A stretch of 64,000 nt of DNA, taken from positions 174,152 through 238,151 of the forward strand of contig NZ_JACGWS010000010.1 of the NCBI RefSeq assembly GCF_014397005.1, in the 5' to 3' direction. Source of the stretch: Kordia aestuariivivens. Lineage in GTDB: Bacteria > Bacteroidota > Bacteroidia > Flavobacteriales > Flavobacteriaceae. Below the pieces are notes generated by a model. It was not told where the DNA came from, searched no databases, and was given only the letters and a program-made list of their open reading frames with translations. The position numbers and the translations under genes were made by a program. Position 1 is the stretch's first letter, and each line of letters opens with the position of its first letter. Shown in pieces: positions 18,914 to 27,090 of the stretch.

Positions 18914-21250
18914 ATGGAGCAAGACATTCAACACTACATTGCGCAGCTAAATGAAGCACAACGCGCACCAGCAATTCACAAAGATGGCGCGTTAATGGTG
19001 ATCGCAGGCGCAGGTTCTGGAAAAACAAGAGTACTTACGTATCGCATCGCTTATTTAATGAGTCAAGGTGTAGATTCATTTAATATATTGGCATTGACGT
19101 TTACCAACAAAGCCGCGCGTGAAATGAAAAAGCGTATTGCGGATATTGTCGGTGGAAGTGAAGCGAAAAACTTATGGATGGGAACTTTTCACTCCATATT
19201 TGCCAAAATCTTACGTTTTGAAGCAGATAAATTGGGCTATCCAAGTAATTTTACCATTTACGACACACAAGATTCTGAACGTTTAATTCGCTCCATAATC
19301 AAGGAAATGCAACTTGATAAAGACATTTACAAATACAAACAAGTACGTTCGCGAATTTCTTCTTTTAAGAACAATCTCATCACAGTTCGCGCGTATTTCA
19401 ATAACTCAGACCTAGTAGAAGCAGATGCGATGGCAAAACGTCCGAGAATGGGCGAAATCTATCAAGAATATGTAGAGCGTTGCTTTAAAGCTGGCGCAAT
19501 GGATTTTGATGATTTATTATTAAGAACGAATGAATTACTAAATCGTTTTCCAGATGTCTTAGCAAAATACCAAAACCGATTCCGATATATATTAGTGGAT
19601 GAGTACCAAGATACAAACCATTCACAATATTTGATCGTGAAGGCTTTGGCAGATCGTTTTCAAAATATATGTGTTGTTGGTGATGATTCTCAGAGTATTT
19701 ATGCCTTTCGTGGCGCAAATATCAACAACATTCTAAACTTCCAGAAAGATTACGAAAATGTTGAAATGTATCGTTTGGAACAAAATTACCGCTCTACCAG
19801 AAACATTGTAGAAGCAGCGAATTCAGTCATTGAACAAAACAAAACCCGAATAGATAAAGTAGTTTGGACCGCCAATGAACCTGGTGGACAAATAAAAGTA
19901 AACCGAAGTGCAACCGATGGAGAAGAAGGTCGATTTGTAGCAAGCTCAATCTTTGAAACTAAAATGCGCGAGCAATTACACAATGGCGATTTTGCTATTC
20001 TGTATCGCACCAATGCACAATCGAGAGCAATGGAGGACGCGTTGCGTAAGCGTGACATTCCGTATCGTATTTACGGAGGTTTGTCATTCTATCAACGTAA
20101 GGAAATCAAGGATGTTTTGGCGTATTTACGTTTGATTGTGAATCCGAAAGATGAAGAAAGCTTAAAACGTGTCATAAACTATCCTGCGCGTGGAATTGGA
20201 CAAACGACGATTGACAAATTAGTGGTTGCAGCCAAACATTACGGGCGATCTATGTTTGAAGTGATGGAAAACATTTCCAAAATTGATCTCAAAATAAATA
20301 GTGGGACAAAAAATAAATTAGAAAACTTTACCACAATGGTTAAAAGTTTTCAGATTATGAGTGAAGGCGCAAATGCATTTGAATTGACAGCGCATGTGAC
20401 TAAAACTACAGGTTTGGTACAAGAACTCAAAAAAGATGGAACGCCAGAAGGAATTGCACGTATTGAAAACATTGAAGAATTACTCAATGGTATCAAAGAT
20501 TTTGTGGAAGGACAAGAAGATGTAGTAGATGCAACAGGCGCTTTGGCGGAATTTTTGGAAGATGTGGCTTTGGCTACGGACATGGATAATGACAAAGGCG
20601 ATGATGATCGAGTAGCTTTGATGACGATTCACTTGGCAAAAGGATTGGAATTTCCGTATGTATATATTGTTGGAATGGAAGAAGATTTATTTCCTTCCGG
20701 AATGAGTATGAATACGCGAAGTGACTTGGAAGAAGAACGTCGTTTGTTTTATGTAGCGTTGACACGCGCAGAAAAGCAAGCCTATCTAACGTATACGCAA
20801 AGTCGTTACCGTTGGGGAAAATTGGTCGATGCTGAACCAAGCAGATTCATTGAAGAAATTGACGAAAAATATTTAGATTACATCACACCAGTTGATAGTT
20901 ATCGTTACAAACCATTGATTGACAATGATATTTTTGGCGAAGTAGACAAAAGTAAGTTGCGTTTGCAGAAACCAAAAACAGGACGTCCACCAGTTGTGGG
21001 AAGTCCATCAGCAGAACAAATTCGGAAACTAAGAAAGATAAAACCATCTTCTTCAGATTCACCGCCAAGTCCAAGTTTATTTGATGGCGATTTAGCACCA
21101 GGAACAAAAGTAGAACATACACGATTTGGTCGTGGGGAAATCTTAAAAGTTGATGGCGTTGGAGCTGATAGAAAAGCAGAAATTCGTTTTCAAGTTGGCG
21201 GAATCAAAAAGCTATTGTTGCGCTTTGCGAAGCTGAAAGTGTTGGAGTAG
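18914..21250 (+). CDS. pcrA: UvrD/PcrA-type superfamily 1 DNA helicase
   Basis: 778 aa, 3'-5' helicase acting in repair and replication-fork clearance. Seen: Walker A AGAGSGKTR, TFTNKAAREMKKR, Walker B DEYQDTN, QSIYAFRGA, EQNYRS, TIHLAKGLEFPYV and VALTRAEKQAYLTY, then a C-terminal Tudor-like module (about 735-778) starting GTKVEHTRFGRG. Length and order are normal. The last 88 bp are repeated 740 bp downstream around two small genes, so the present 3' end may have been supplied by an inserted cassette. PcrA and UvrD cannot be separated by sequence alone. Confidence 0.95.
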   Translation: MEQDIQHYIAQLNEAQRAPAIHKDGALMVIAGAGSGKTRVLTYRIAYLMSQGVDSFNILALTFTNKAAREMKKRIADIVGGSEAKNLWMGTFHSIFAKILRFEADKLGYPSNFTIYDTQDSERLIRSIIKEMQLDKDIYKYKQVRSRISSFKNNLITVRAYFNNSDLVEADAMAKRPRMGEIYQEYVERCFKAGAMDFDDLLLRTNELLNRFPDVLAKYQNRFRYILVDEYQDTNHSQYLIVKALADRFQNICVVGDDSQSIYAFRGANINNILNFQKDYENVEMYRLEQNYRSTRNIVEAANSVIEQNKTRIDKVVWTANEPGGQIKVNRSATDGEEGRFVASSIFETKMREQLHNGDFAILYRTNAQSRAMEDALRKRDIPYRIYGGLSFYQRKEIKDVLAYLRLIVNPKDEESLKRVINYPARGIGQTTIDKLVVAAKHYGRSMFEVMENISKIDLKINSGTKNKLENFTTMVKSFQIMSEGANAFELTAHVTKTTGLVQELKKDGTPEGIARIENIEELLNGIKDFVEGQEDVVDATGALAEFLEDVALATDMDNDKGDDDRVALMTIHLAKGLEFPYVYIVGMEEDLFPSGMSMNTRSDLEEERRLFYVALTRAEKQAYLTYTQSRYRWGKLVDAEPSRFIEEIDEKYLDYITPVDSYRYKPLIDNDIFGEVDKSKLRLQKPKTGRPPVVGSPSAEQIRKLRKIKPSSSDSPPSPSLFDGDLAPGTKVEHTRFGRGEILKVDGVGADRKAEIRFQVGGIKKLLLRFAKLKVLE
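21151..21238 (+). repeat. Direct repeat copy 1 (helicase gene tail)
   Basis: 88 bp inside the helicase 3' end matching 21891-21978 at an exact 740-bp offset with five mismatches, most at third codon positions. Confidence 0.9.
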
Positions 21251-21287
21251 TAAGTTGCTGTTTGTTGTAGAGCATAAAAAAAAATAG

Positions 21288-21458
21288 ATGATTGAAATAA
21301 AAACATATTGGTCAAAAGAAAATCCTCCTTACGGAGCTTTTGACGAATATGTAATTATAGAATCAATTGTTAATAATAAGCGAATTTTAATACGACCTGA
21401 AGAATTTGATTTTTTAGCATCCAATCAAAATAGCGCTTTAAAAATCAGGAAAGATTAA
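21288..21458 (+). CDS. Small hypothetical protein
   Basis: 56 aa beginning MIEIKTYWSKEN, no signal peptide, no recognised domain. It ends 3 bp before the start of the next small gene, so the two are probably expressed together. It lies wholly inside the candidate cassette. Confidence 0.6.
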   Translation: MIEIKTYWSKENPPYGAFDEYVIIESIVNNKRILIRPEEFDFLASNQNSALKIRKD

Positions 21459-21461
21459 TAA

Positions 21462-21797
21462 ATGGCTACACCGAAAAAAAAGCAAGGATTTAGAAAAATT
21501 GTAGTTATTAATATCTCTTTTAATTGGAAGTTCTCTGGAGGAATAGATGTTAGACCTGACATTAATAAAAATAATCAACTCCTTATTGATTATGGCTGGT
21601 ATGATGATTGGTTATATATGAATAATAAAGAAAACAAACCTCCAGATTATAAACCACAAATAGTAACTCCGAATTTCGTTAGAAAGTCAATAGAATTTGC
21701 TCTTAAAAACGGTTGGAATATAGATAACAAAACTGGGAAGTTTGAAATTGAATATAAAGCTGGCGAATACAAAATAAAAACCAACAATGAAACATAA
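21462..21797 (+). CDS. Hypothetical protein, second cassette gene
   Basis: 111 aa, basic N-terminus (MATPKKKQGFRK), beta-rich, many aromatics (YGWYDDWLYM), no signal peptide. Not recognised. Coupled to the 56-aa gene by a 3-bp gap; the tandem small-gene layout is compatible with a toxin-antitoxin or effector-immunity pair, but nothing in the sequence shows it. Confidence 0.6.
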   Translation: MATPKKKQGFRKIVVINISFNWKFSGGIDVRPDINKNNQLLIDYGWYDDWLYMNNKENKPPDYKPQIVTPNFVRKSIEFALKNGWNIDNKTGKFEIEYKAGEYKIKTNNET

Positions 21798-21890
21798 AAA
21801 CGGTCTACAACAAAAGCATAATTGATACACGTTTTTGTGTTTAACCGAAAAATTAATATGTTGGTAAATTATGCTCAATTCGTCAAAAAT

Positions 21891-21990
21891 TGATTGTGTT
21901 GGAGCTGATAGAAAAGCAGAAATTCGTTTTCAAGTAGGCGGAATCAAAAAGCTATTGTTGCGCTTTGCGAAGTTGAAGGTTGTTTCTTAG
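21891..21990 (+). pseudogene. Orphan copy of helicase C-terminal tail
   Basis: Encodes VGADRKAEIRFQVGG and on to FAKLKVVS then stop, the same frame as the helicase end (which finishes FAKLKVLE). It has no start codon of its own. Synonymous differences from copy 1 indicate it is a diverged allele rather than a fresh duplication. It is the displaced original end or the imported one. Confidence 0.85.
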
Positions 21991-22055
21991 TAGGTTGGTA
22001 TTTTAGTAGTTGAGAGAGACTTTAAAATTTAGCATTTAAAATTCATCATTTAATA

Positions 22056-22535
22056 TTAAGCCGTTAACTCCTGAATCATTCTTTTAAAATAAGAAAAATA
22101 AATTCTTCCCCAAATTGGTTTTTTATCAAAAGCGAAGACTTCTTTCGTTGAAGCATCAATCACTACGGGAATGGTAAATGCTGCCCATTTTTTACCAGAT
22201 TTCAGTTTTTTACAGTAGATTTTAGCTTCTTCTGTGACATTTTCAGAGATTAGTATAGAAATCACACCAACACCAGATTGCAAGCCTCTTGGCCAACCTT
22301 TATAGTTTTTACGACTATACTCAAACGCTTGTTTTAAGTGTGCCTCAATGGTTTGTACCGTAATTTCTTTGTCTTTAAAATCAGATGCGACTATAAAGGT
22401 ATTTAATTGTGTTGCCATCCAACTCCATTTGAACTTTTTATCATAACCAATCACAGTTGGTTGTTCCAAAATTGAATCTTCAGAGTGAAAGATATTGTCT
22501 GATTGTAATTTGCTTTTAATGGATGCTAAATTCAT
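22056..22535 (-). CDS. Conserved-looking hypothetical protein
   Basis: 159 aa, mixed alpha/beta, no signal peptide. Contains WSWMATQLNTFIVAS and a GWPRGLQSGVG stretch. I do not recognise a named family. It is a lone gene on the minus strand behind the helicase locus. Confidence 0.65.
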   Translation of the reverse strand: MNLASIKSKLQSDNIFHSEDSILEQPTVIGYDKKFKWSWMATQLNTFIVASDFKDKEITVQTIEAHLKQAFEYSRKNYKGWPRGLQSGVGVISILISENVTEEAKIYCKKLKSGKKWAAFTIPVVIDASTKEVFAFDKKPIWGRIYFSYFKRMIQELTA

Positions 22536-22678
22536 ACGATTCGTGTTATTCTTTTAAAAATTTATCTAACAAAGAGAAAAAGGCTAAAAATAATAGTACT
22601 CATACGTTTTTAACGCATGTTATTTGTTTTCAATATTGACTACAAGATATAGAAAAATTTAAAAAGAAATCACTTTTA

Positions 22679-23125
22679 TTACGAATTAACAAAAGCGTCT
22701 AATCGATCAAAAGCACTTCCCCAACCATTGTAAACGCCCATTTTTTCTTGTTGTTTGCAATATTCTTCCGTTTCATGGATACAATGGAATGTAAAGTACG
22801 TAGTATCTCCATCAGCTTTAAAAAGTACATGAATTTCAACATTTTCAGTCATTGGTTTAAAATCGGCAGTAAACACTATTTTTTCATGTTCAATAATTTC
22901 AGAATACACACCTTCAGAGATAAAATCGCTTCCATTTGGCATTGGCATGCTGAATTTCCACTTGCCGCCAGCTACAAAATTGTGTTCAATAATATCTAAC
23001 TTCATTCCGTTTGGAGCCCACCAAGAAGCAATATGTTCCGGTTTTGTCCAAGCTTTCCAAACCAATGCAAGTGGCGCGTTAAAAGTTCTTTTTATTGTAA
23101 TGGTGCGATTGTCAAGATTACTCAT
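22679..23125 (-). CDS. SRPBCC (AHSA1-type) protein
   Basis: About 148 aa. The sequence from TITIKRTFNAPLALVWKAWT through WWAPNGM matches the AHSA1/START-like ligand-binding fold, with WGSAFDRLD near the end. The frame extends to 23209, but ATG at 23125 fits the domain boundary and overlaps the ArsR stop by 8 bp, giving translational coupling. AHSA1 proteins paired with ArsR regulators are common; the ligand is unknown. Confidence 0.88.
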   Translation of the reverse strand: MSNLDNRTITIKRTFNAPLALVWKAWTKPEHIASWWAPNGMKLDIIEHNFVAGGKWKFSMPMPNGSDFISEGVYSEIIEHEKIVFTADFKPMTENVEIHVLFKADGDTTYFTFHCIHETEEYCKQQEKMGVYNGWGSAFDRLDAFVNS

Positions 23126-23447
23126 TGTCTTTGTTTTTAGATTGTAATTGTTGTAGATAGTTCTCGAAATTATCAAGCTTATCTTCCCATAATTGTTTAT
23201 ACTGATCAATCCATAAAAATGCGGGAATCAATTTTTTGGGCTGAATCGTGCAAAAACGTTCTCTGCCTTGCTTTTCAATGGTGATAATATCACATTCTTT
23301 CAATATTTTTAAATGCTTTGATATGGCAGGACGACTTACATCGAATTTTTCTGCGACAGCATTTATTGTTAGCGTTTCGGTTGCTAATAGTTCAATAATA
23401 TCTCTACGAACAGGATCGGCAATTGCTTGAAAAACATCTCTTCTCAT
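23118..23447 (-). CDS. ArsR-family winged-helix repressor
   Basis: 109 aa, helix-turn-helix region TINAVAEKFDVSRPAISKHL and wing (ECDIITIEKQGRERFC). The metal-binding CVC motif of classical ArsR is absent, as in the subgroup that pairs with SRPBCC proteins. First gene of the pair; two identical-type palindromes in its own promoter indicate autoregulation. Confidence 0.92.
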   Translation of the reverse strand: MRRDVFQAIADPVRRDIIELLATETLTINAVAEKFDVSRPAISKHLKILKECDIITIEKQGRERFCTIQPKKLIPAFLWIDQYKQLWEDKLDNFENYLQQLQSKNKDNE

Positions 23448-23454
23448 ATTTTAT

Positions 23455-23496
23455 GTAACTAATCGGTTACGAATATAAATGTAACTATTCGGTTAC
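23455..23496 (-). promoter_or_regulatory. Tandem operator palindromes upstream of arsR-like gene
   Basis: GTAACTAATCGGTTAC (23455-23470) and GTAACTATTCGGTTAC (23481-23496), each GTAAC-N6-GTTAC, 26 bp start to start. On the minus strand TTTG and TATATTCG (21-bp spacer) form a plausible promoter overlapped by both sites. Expected binding sites of the ArsR protein. Confidence 0.75.
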
Positions 23497-23580
23497 GCAA
23501 ATATTTTTGAGATTATTTTTGCTTAAAGTAAAAAGTAAATGTGTTTAGAAAATAGGGTAGGAGAATGACAAATTATCTGA

Positions 23581-23632
23581 CAAGTCTAAAAATCTAAGCA
23601 GTCTAAGAGATTCCCGCCTACGCGGGAACAAG
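23581..23632. repeat. Dispersed repeat with TTCCCGCCTACGCGGGAA hairpin
   Basis: Hairpin 23611-23628 (7-bp stem, CTAC loop) joined to AAGTCTAA-type words. About 50 bp matches 41750-41815 in inverted orientation. It lies directly after the stop of the CBM48 gene and may also end transcription. Confidence 0.6.
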
Positions 23633-23633
23633 C

Positions 23634-24608
23634 TTACCGAACCATACAAACCGAATTGATATTTCCTTTGTAATCGTATTCTTTGACAGGATTTGCTGGA
23701 TCTAACATCCATTCTTTATCTACAATAAATTTATATTGATGCTTTCCGCCAGAAAGTAATATGGTGAATTTCCAGCCATAATCTGTTTTAAACATTTTAA
23801 ATCCGTCTTCTGACCAATCATTGAATGATCCTGAAAGTAAAACTTCTTTTGCAGCTTTGTAACCGCGCAATTTAAACGTGTAATACGCTTTTACTTCCAC
23901 AATAGAATTGTATTCATTAAATTCGTTTCGCACCTTATTTGGATTGCCTTCATCGTTCATCCACCTACCATCAACAATGAATTTATATTCGTATACATTC
24001 GGTTTCAATTGTAAGGTAAGATACCAACCGTTTTTCGTCTTTTTCATTTCAAACAGTTGTTCATCCCATTTGTTAAATGAACCAGCCAGCACCACTTTTT
24101 CAGCGTTTTCATGACCTTTTAAGAAGAAAGAAGTATTTCCATCTTCGGAAACGTGCGAAGTGTACATTTTAAGATTGTATACGTGTAAATTTTGCCCGTC
24201 TCTATCTTTTGCATCTGATAAGTTAATAACTTCACCTTTAGGTTCAGCCCAATAACGTTCATTGATTACAAACTTGAATTCCCATGAAAATTCATCGGTA
24301 AAATCAGCAATCTTTTTGCGGAATTCATAGCGATTTTCATCAAGTTTCGTCATGATCCATTTGTCTTTAGCCCAATCGTTGAACTGTCCGGCAACGGCAA
24401 CATTTTCAATCACAAAATCATGATTTCCGATCGATTTCCGATCTTGTGTTTCGCCATGCATCACTTCTTGATATTCACGTTTATCAAACGTAAAAATCAC
24501 TTCTTCGCCTTCTATACGGTAGCCTTGCACGGTTTTTTCTTGTGCAAAAATACTCGTGGAAACACAGAGTAGTAATAATAAAGTGATATGTCGAATGATT
24601 TTTTTCAC
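23634..24608 (-). CDS. Secreted protein with three CBM48/AMPK-type glycogen-binding domains
   Basis: 324 aa, signal peptide (to about residue 22, IFAQ). Three successive beta-sandwich repeats each carry the (A/S)GxFNxW signature: VAVAGQFNDW, VVLAGSFNKW and VLLSGSFNDW, each followed by YEYKFIVD-like strands. These modules bind alpha-glucans in AMPK, glycogen enzymes and SusE-like proteins. No catalytic domain is attached. Its start overlaps the stop of the retropepsin-like gene by 4 bp. Confidence 0.85.
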   Translation of the reverse strand: MKKIIRHITLLLLLCVSTSIFAQEKTVQGYRIEGEEVIFTFDKREYQEVMHGETQDRKSIGNHDFVIENVAVAGQFNDWAKDKWIMTKLDENRYEFRKKIADFTDEFSWEFKFVINERYWAEPKGEVINLSDAKDRDGQNLHVYNLKMYTSHVSEDGNTSFFLKGHENAEKVVLAGSFNKWDEQLFEMKKTKNGWYLTLQLKPNVYEYKFIVDGRWMNDEGNPNKVRNEFNEYNSIVEVKAYYTFKLRGYKAAKEVLLSGSFNDWSEDGFKMFKTDYGWKFTILLSGGKHQYKFIVDKEWMLDPANPVKEYDYKGNINSVCMVR

Positions 24609-25573
24609 GGTTTAAATATAGGCGATTTGATGAAATATAACTTTTCTTTTTTATAATTTATAATCGTACGCTTGTATTTTAGAAATTCGTAACCCAAAAC
24701 GCCGTCAACGGAAGTTCCATACGCTTCTCGCATTTTCCGAAGATTTGTCACAATTGTATACATTGGACCAACTCCTGAGGTTTCGTTCAGTTTGAAACCA
24801 TACAATTTCCCTGCCAAAACCCGAATCTTTTTACCATCCGCACTTACCAACGACAGTTTTCGCATTGGACGAAATTTTTCTAGTATTTTTCGGTTGCTAT
24901 TTTTATTTAATTGATTGAACTCAGCGCCCGTATCTAAAGCAAATCGTACTTTTTCATCGTTGACAAAACCAGAAACTACAATAGTATGTTTTACGAGTTG
25001 AAAATCTAAACTGTCTACAATTTCTTCCGCGTAGACTTTTGTGTCAAACTTATTTCCATGCTTATCAACCCGTGACAGCGTAATTTGATTCAAATACAAA
25101 TCGATAAATACTTCGTAATCTTTCAGAATATTGTAACCAATAATGCCCAATAAGTGCATTTTCTTACTCTTTTCAATATGAGACAAATCGATTACATCCG
25201 ATTTTTTATTTTTTAGATTGAAATTTTGTAGAATGAACTCGCTCAGCTTTCGTTCGTACGGTTGATCTATAATGCGCGTAACGCTTGTCGTTTGCGTTTT
25301 CTTCTTCGTTAATCGTTGTCCTTTCGGGAAATGTACTTTGTTTAAAATCAAGGTTTCAGAACCTGTATCAATGATAAAATTTCCTTTCTGATTTAGAAAT
25401 TCGGCTTCTACCACAATTAGTTGATCGATGATTTTAAATGGAATTCGCGCGGTATAATCGTTTAAAAACTCTGCTTTTGGAAACAGAATTTTTATAGGAT
25501 TTTCTTCTTCGCCAGCAAAAAGATTCGTGTAGCTAAAAAAGAAAACCAATGTGGTTAGAATTAGTTTTCGCAT
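24605..25573 (-). CDS. Retropepsin-like aspartyl protease, secreted
   Basis: 322 aa, signal peptide to about residue 20. Two aspartic motifs, IIDTGSE (D69) and ALDTGAE (D214), sit in the two halves as in a pepsin-like or fused-dimer retropepsin. Each half has the hydrophobic-Gly follow-up (LGIIGYNIL, DGVLGYEFL). Probably periplasmic. It is coupled to the CBM48 gene (4-bp overlap), so it may process or act with it (inference). Confidence 0.82.
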   Translation of the reverse strand: MRKLILTTLVFFFSYTNLFAGEEENPIKILFPKAEFLNDYTARIPFKIIDQLIVVEAEFLNQKGNFIIDTGSETLILNKVHFPKGQRLTKKKTQTTSVTRIIDQPYERKLSEFILQNFNLKNKKSDVIDLSHIEKSKKMHLLGIIGYNILKDYEVFIDLYLNQITLSRVDKHGNKFDTKVYAEEIVDSLDFQLVKHTIVVSGFVNDEKVRFALDTGAEFNQLNKNSNRKILEKFRPMRKLSLVSADGKKIRVLAGKLYGFKLNETSGVGPMYTIVTNLRKMREAYGTSVDGVLGYEFLKYKRTIINYKKEKLYFIKSPIFKP

Positions 25574-25782
25574 GGTATTTTGATTGATGCTATTTAAATA
25601 TAGACGATCATTTTGGAAAATTGTTGCACTTTACGAAGGATTTAGGATTGTTTTAACATGAAACGTTAGTTTGAGTATGTCAGTTCGAGCGCAGTCGAGA
25701 ACTACTCTGAAAACTAAATTCATCATACAAACCCAATTCGTAAACTTTTTCTTATTTTAGTGATTGAATAATTTGTAGTTGT

Positions 25783-26943
25783 ATGACTAAGAGAGAAGAA
25801 CAAACATTACGTAAGCTCACCCAAGAAGAATTAGATGTAATTATTGAAGATCATGCTAATTGGGTAGACTTACTTTTTAATAAGGTAGACCTTAACAAAC
25901 CTCCAATAGTTAATACAAAAGCGAACCTGTCTTATGTGGACATAAGTGGATTGGATTTGAGTAGAAAGCCTTTAGTTGAGGTAGATTTTACGGGTTCAAA
26001 TTTAGAAGATGTAAACTTTAATTTTTCTAATTTGATACTTGCAAACTTTAGTCATGCAAATGTCACAAATGCTAATTTTATAGGATGTAACTTAAACAAA
26101 GCAGATTTTACTAATACAAACATAACCAATGCCACCTTTCAATACGCATCACTAGATAGTGTAAAATTTACTAAACAGCAACTAGACTCAATTTTCATTA
26201 CACCAAATTATAATATTGAAAATGAAAAAAATATAGAAGATGAAGCTAGTTTTGAAATTAAAGCACTCAAAAAAGAGTTAGAAGAGCAGAAAAAGAAATT
26301 ATCAGCACAAGAAGGCGAGGAAGATAAAATTAAAACTGCTACAAAATTATTAGAAGATAAATTAGAAGAAACTGAAGCTATTCTGGCTAAAGAACTTGCT
26401 GCAAAAAAAAGCACAAAAGAAGATATCGACATTGGAATCGGACACTTAAAAGCTCCAAATAATTATTTAAAGGCACAAATTAATATTCAATATTGTTTAA
26501 CTATTTTATATGGAGTTTTAGCAATTATTGCTGTCATATTTTTGTTTCACTATATCAAAGATCATTATAATGAGTTTAAAACTGATTTAACCAAAGAAAC
26601 TACATTTTTACAATGGTTATTCTACGCCTTGCCAATTGCCGTTTGTTTTTCTTTGATTATTACATTTATCAATCAAATTAACTCACGGTTAAAGAGTGTA
26701 ATCGCTTTACATGAAAAGAAACGCTATGTAGATTCTATAAGTGGCGGATTGAAAGCTGTGCAAGAATTAAGCGAAAATAACAAAGAAGCACGTTCACGAA
26801 TTTCTGGCGTGTTAGATGAAATTTTAAACAATACCATTACACTTTCCGAAAAGCTTCAAGAAGATGTATTACCAGATGAAAAACCGATAGATAATAAGGT
26901 TTCTATGAGTGTGAAAGATTTAAAGGATTTTTTTTCGAAGTAG
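25783..26943 (+). CDS. Pentapeptide-repeat membrane protein with coiled coil
   Basis: 386 aa. Residues about 55-130 are A(D/N)Lxx-type pentapeptide repeats forming a right-handed helix. Residues about 150-205 are a charged coiled coil (KKELEEQKKKLSAQ). Two membrane helices follow (about 232-253 and 274-294), then a cytoplasmic helical tail. This looks like a membrane-tethered scaffold; function unknown. Confidence 0.75.
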   Translation: MTKREEQTLRKLTQEELDVIIEDHANWVDLLFNKVDLNKPPIVNTKANLSYVDISGLDLSRKPLVEVDFTGSNLEDVNFNFSNLILANFSHANVTNANFIGCNLNKADFTNTNITNATFQYASLDSVKFTKQQLDSIFITPNYNIENEKNIEDEASFEIKALKKELEEQKKKLSAQEGEEDKIKTATKLLEDKLEETEAILAKELAAKKSTKEDIDIGIGHLKAPNNYLKAQINIQYCLTILYGVLAIIAVIFLFHYIKDHYNEFKTDLTKETTFLQWLFYALPIAVCFSLIITFINQINSRLKSVIALHEKKRYVDSISGGLKAVQELSENNKEARSRISGVLDEILNNTITLSEKLQEDVLPDEKPIDNKVSMSVKDLKDFFSK

Positions 26944-26961
26944 GGTTTAGTGCTATTTCAC

Positions 26962-27027
26962 GTCACCTTGAACTTGATTCAAGGTCACATAAAATGGTGT
27001 GTGATGCTGAATCAAGTTCAGCATGAC
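26962..27027. repeat. REPIN-like pair of inverted hairpins
   Basis: 26962-26988 and 27001-27027 are two hairpins, each with 11-nt arms and one mismatch. Their 5-nt loops are complementary (CTTGA and TCAAG) and the two units are inverted relative to each other. They sit between convergent genes. The organisation is that of a REP doublet. Confidence 0.6.
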
Positions 27028-27090
27028 GAGAACTTAATTTTTTCAATAATTCACTCTAACGGCTAACAGCCAAAGGCTAAAGGCTAACAG

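Larger units (their letters stand above)
21251..21890 (+). mobile_element. Candidate two-gene cassette inserted at the helicase 3' end
   Basis: The 640 bp between the two helicase tails hold two small AT-rich genes and nothing else. An 11-bp inverted repeat, TTTGTTGTAGA (21261-21271) and TCTACAACAAA (21804-21814), brackets the gene pair; with a 1-nt gap it extends to about 14-15 bp. No integrase or transposase is present, so movement would need a trans-acting enzyme or homologous recombination. Mobility is inferred from the duplicated target tail. Confidence 0.5.

Noticed and set aside
21261..21814. Insertion sequence
   Set aside because: An inverted repeat exists, but there is no transposase and the flanking duplication (88 bp) is far longer than an IS target duplication.
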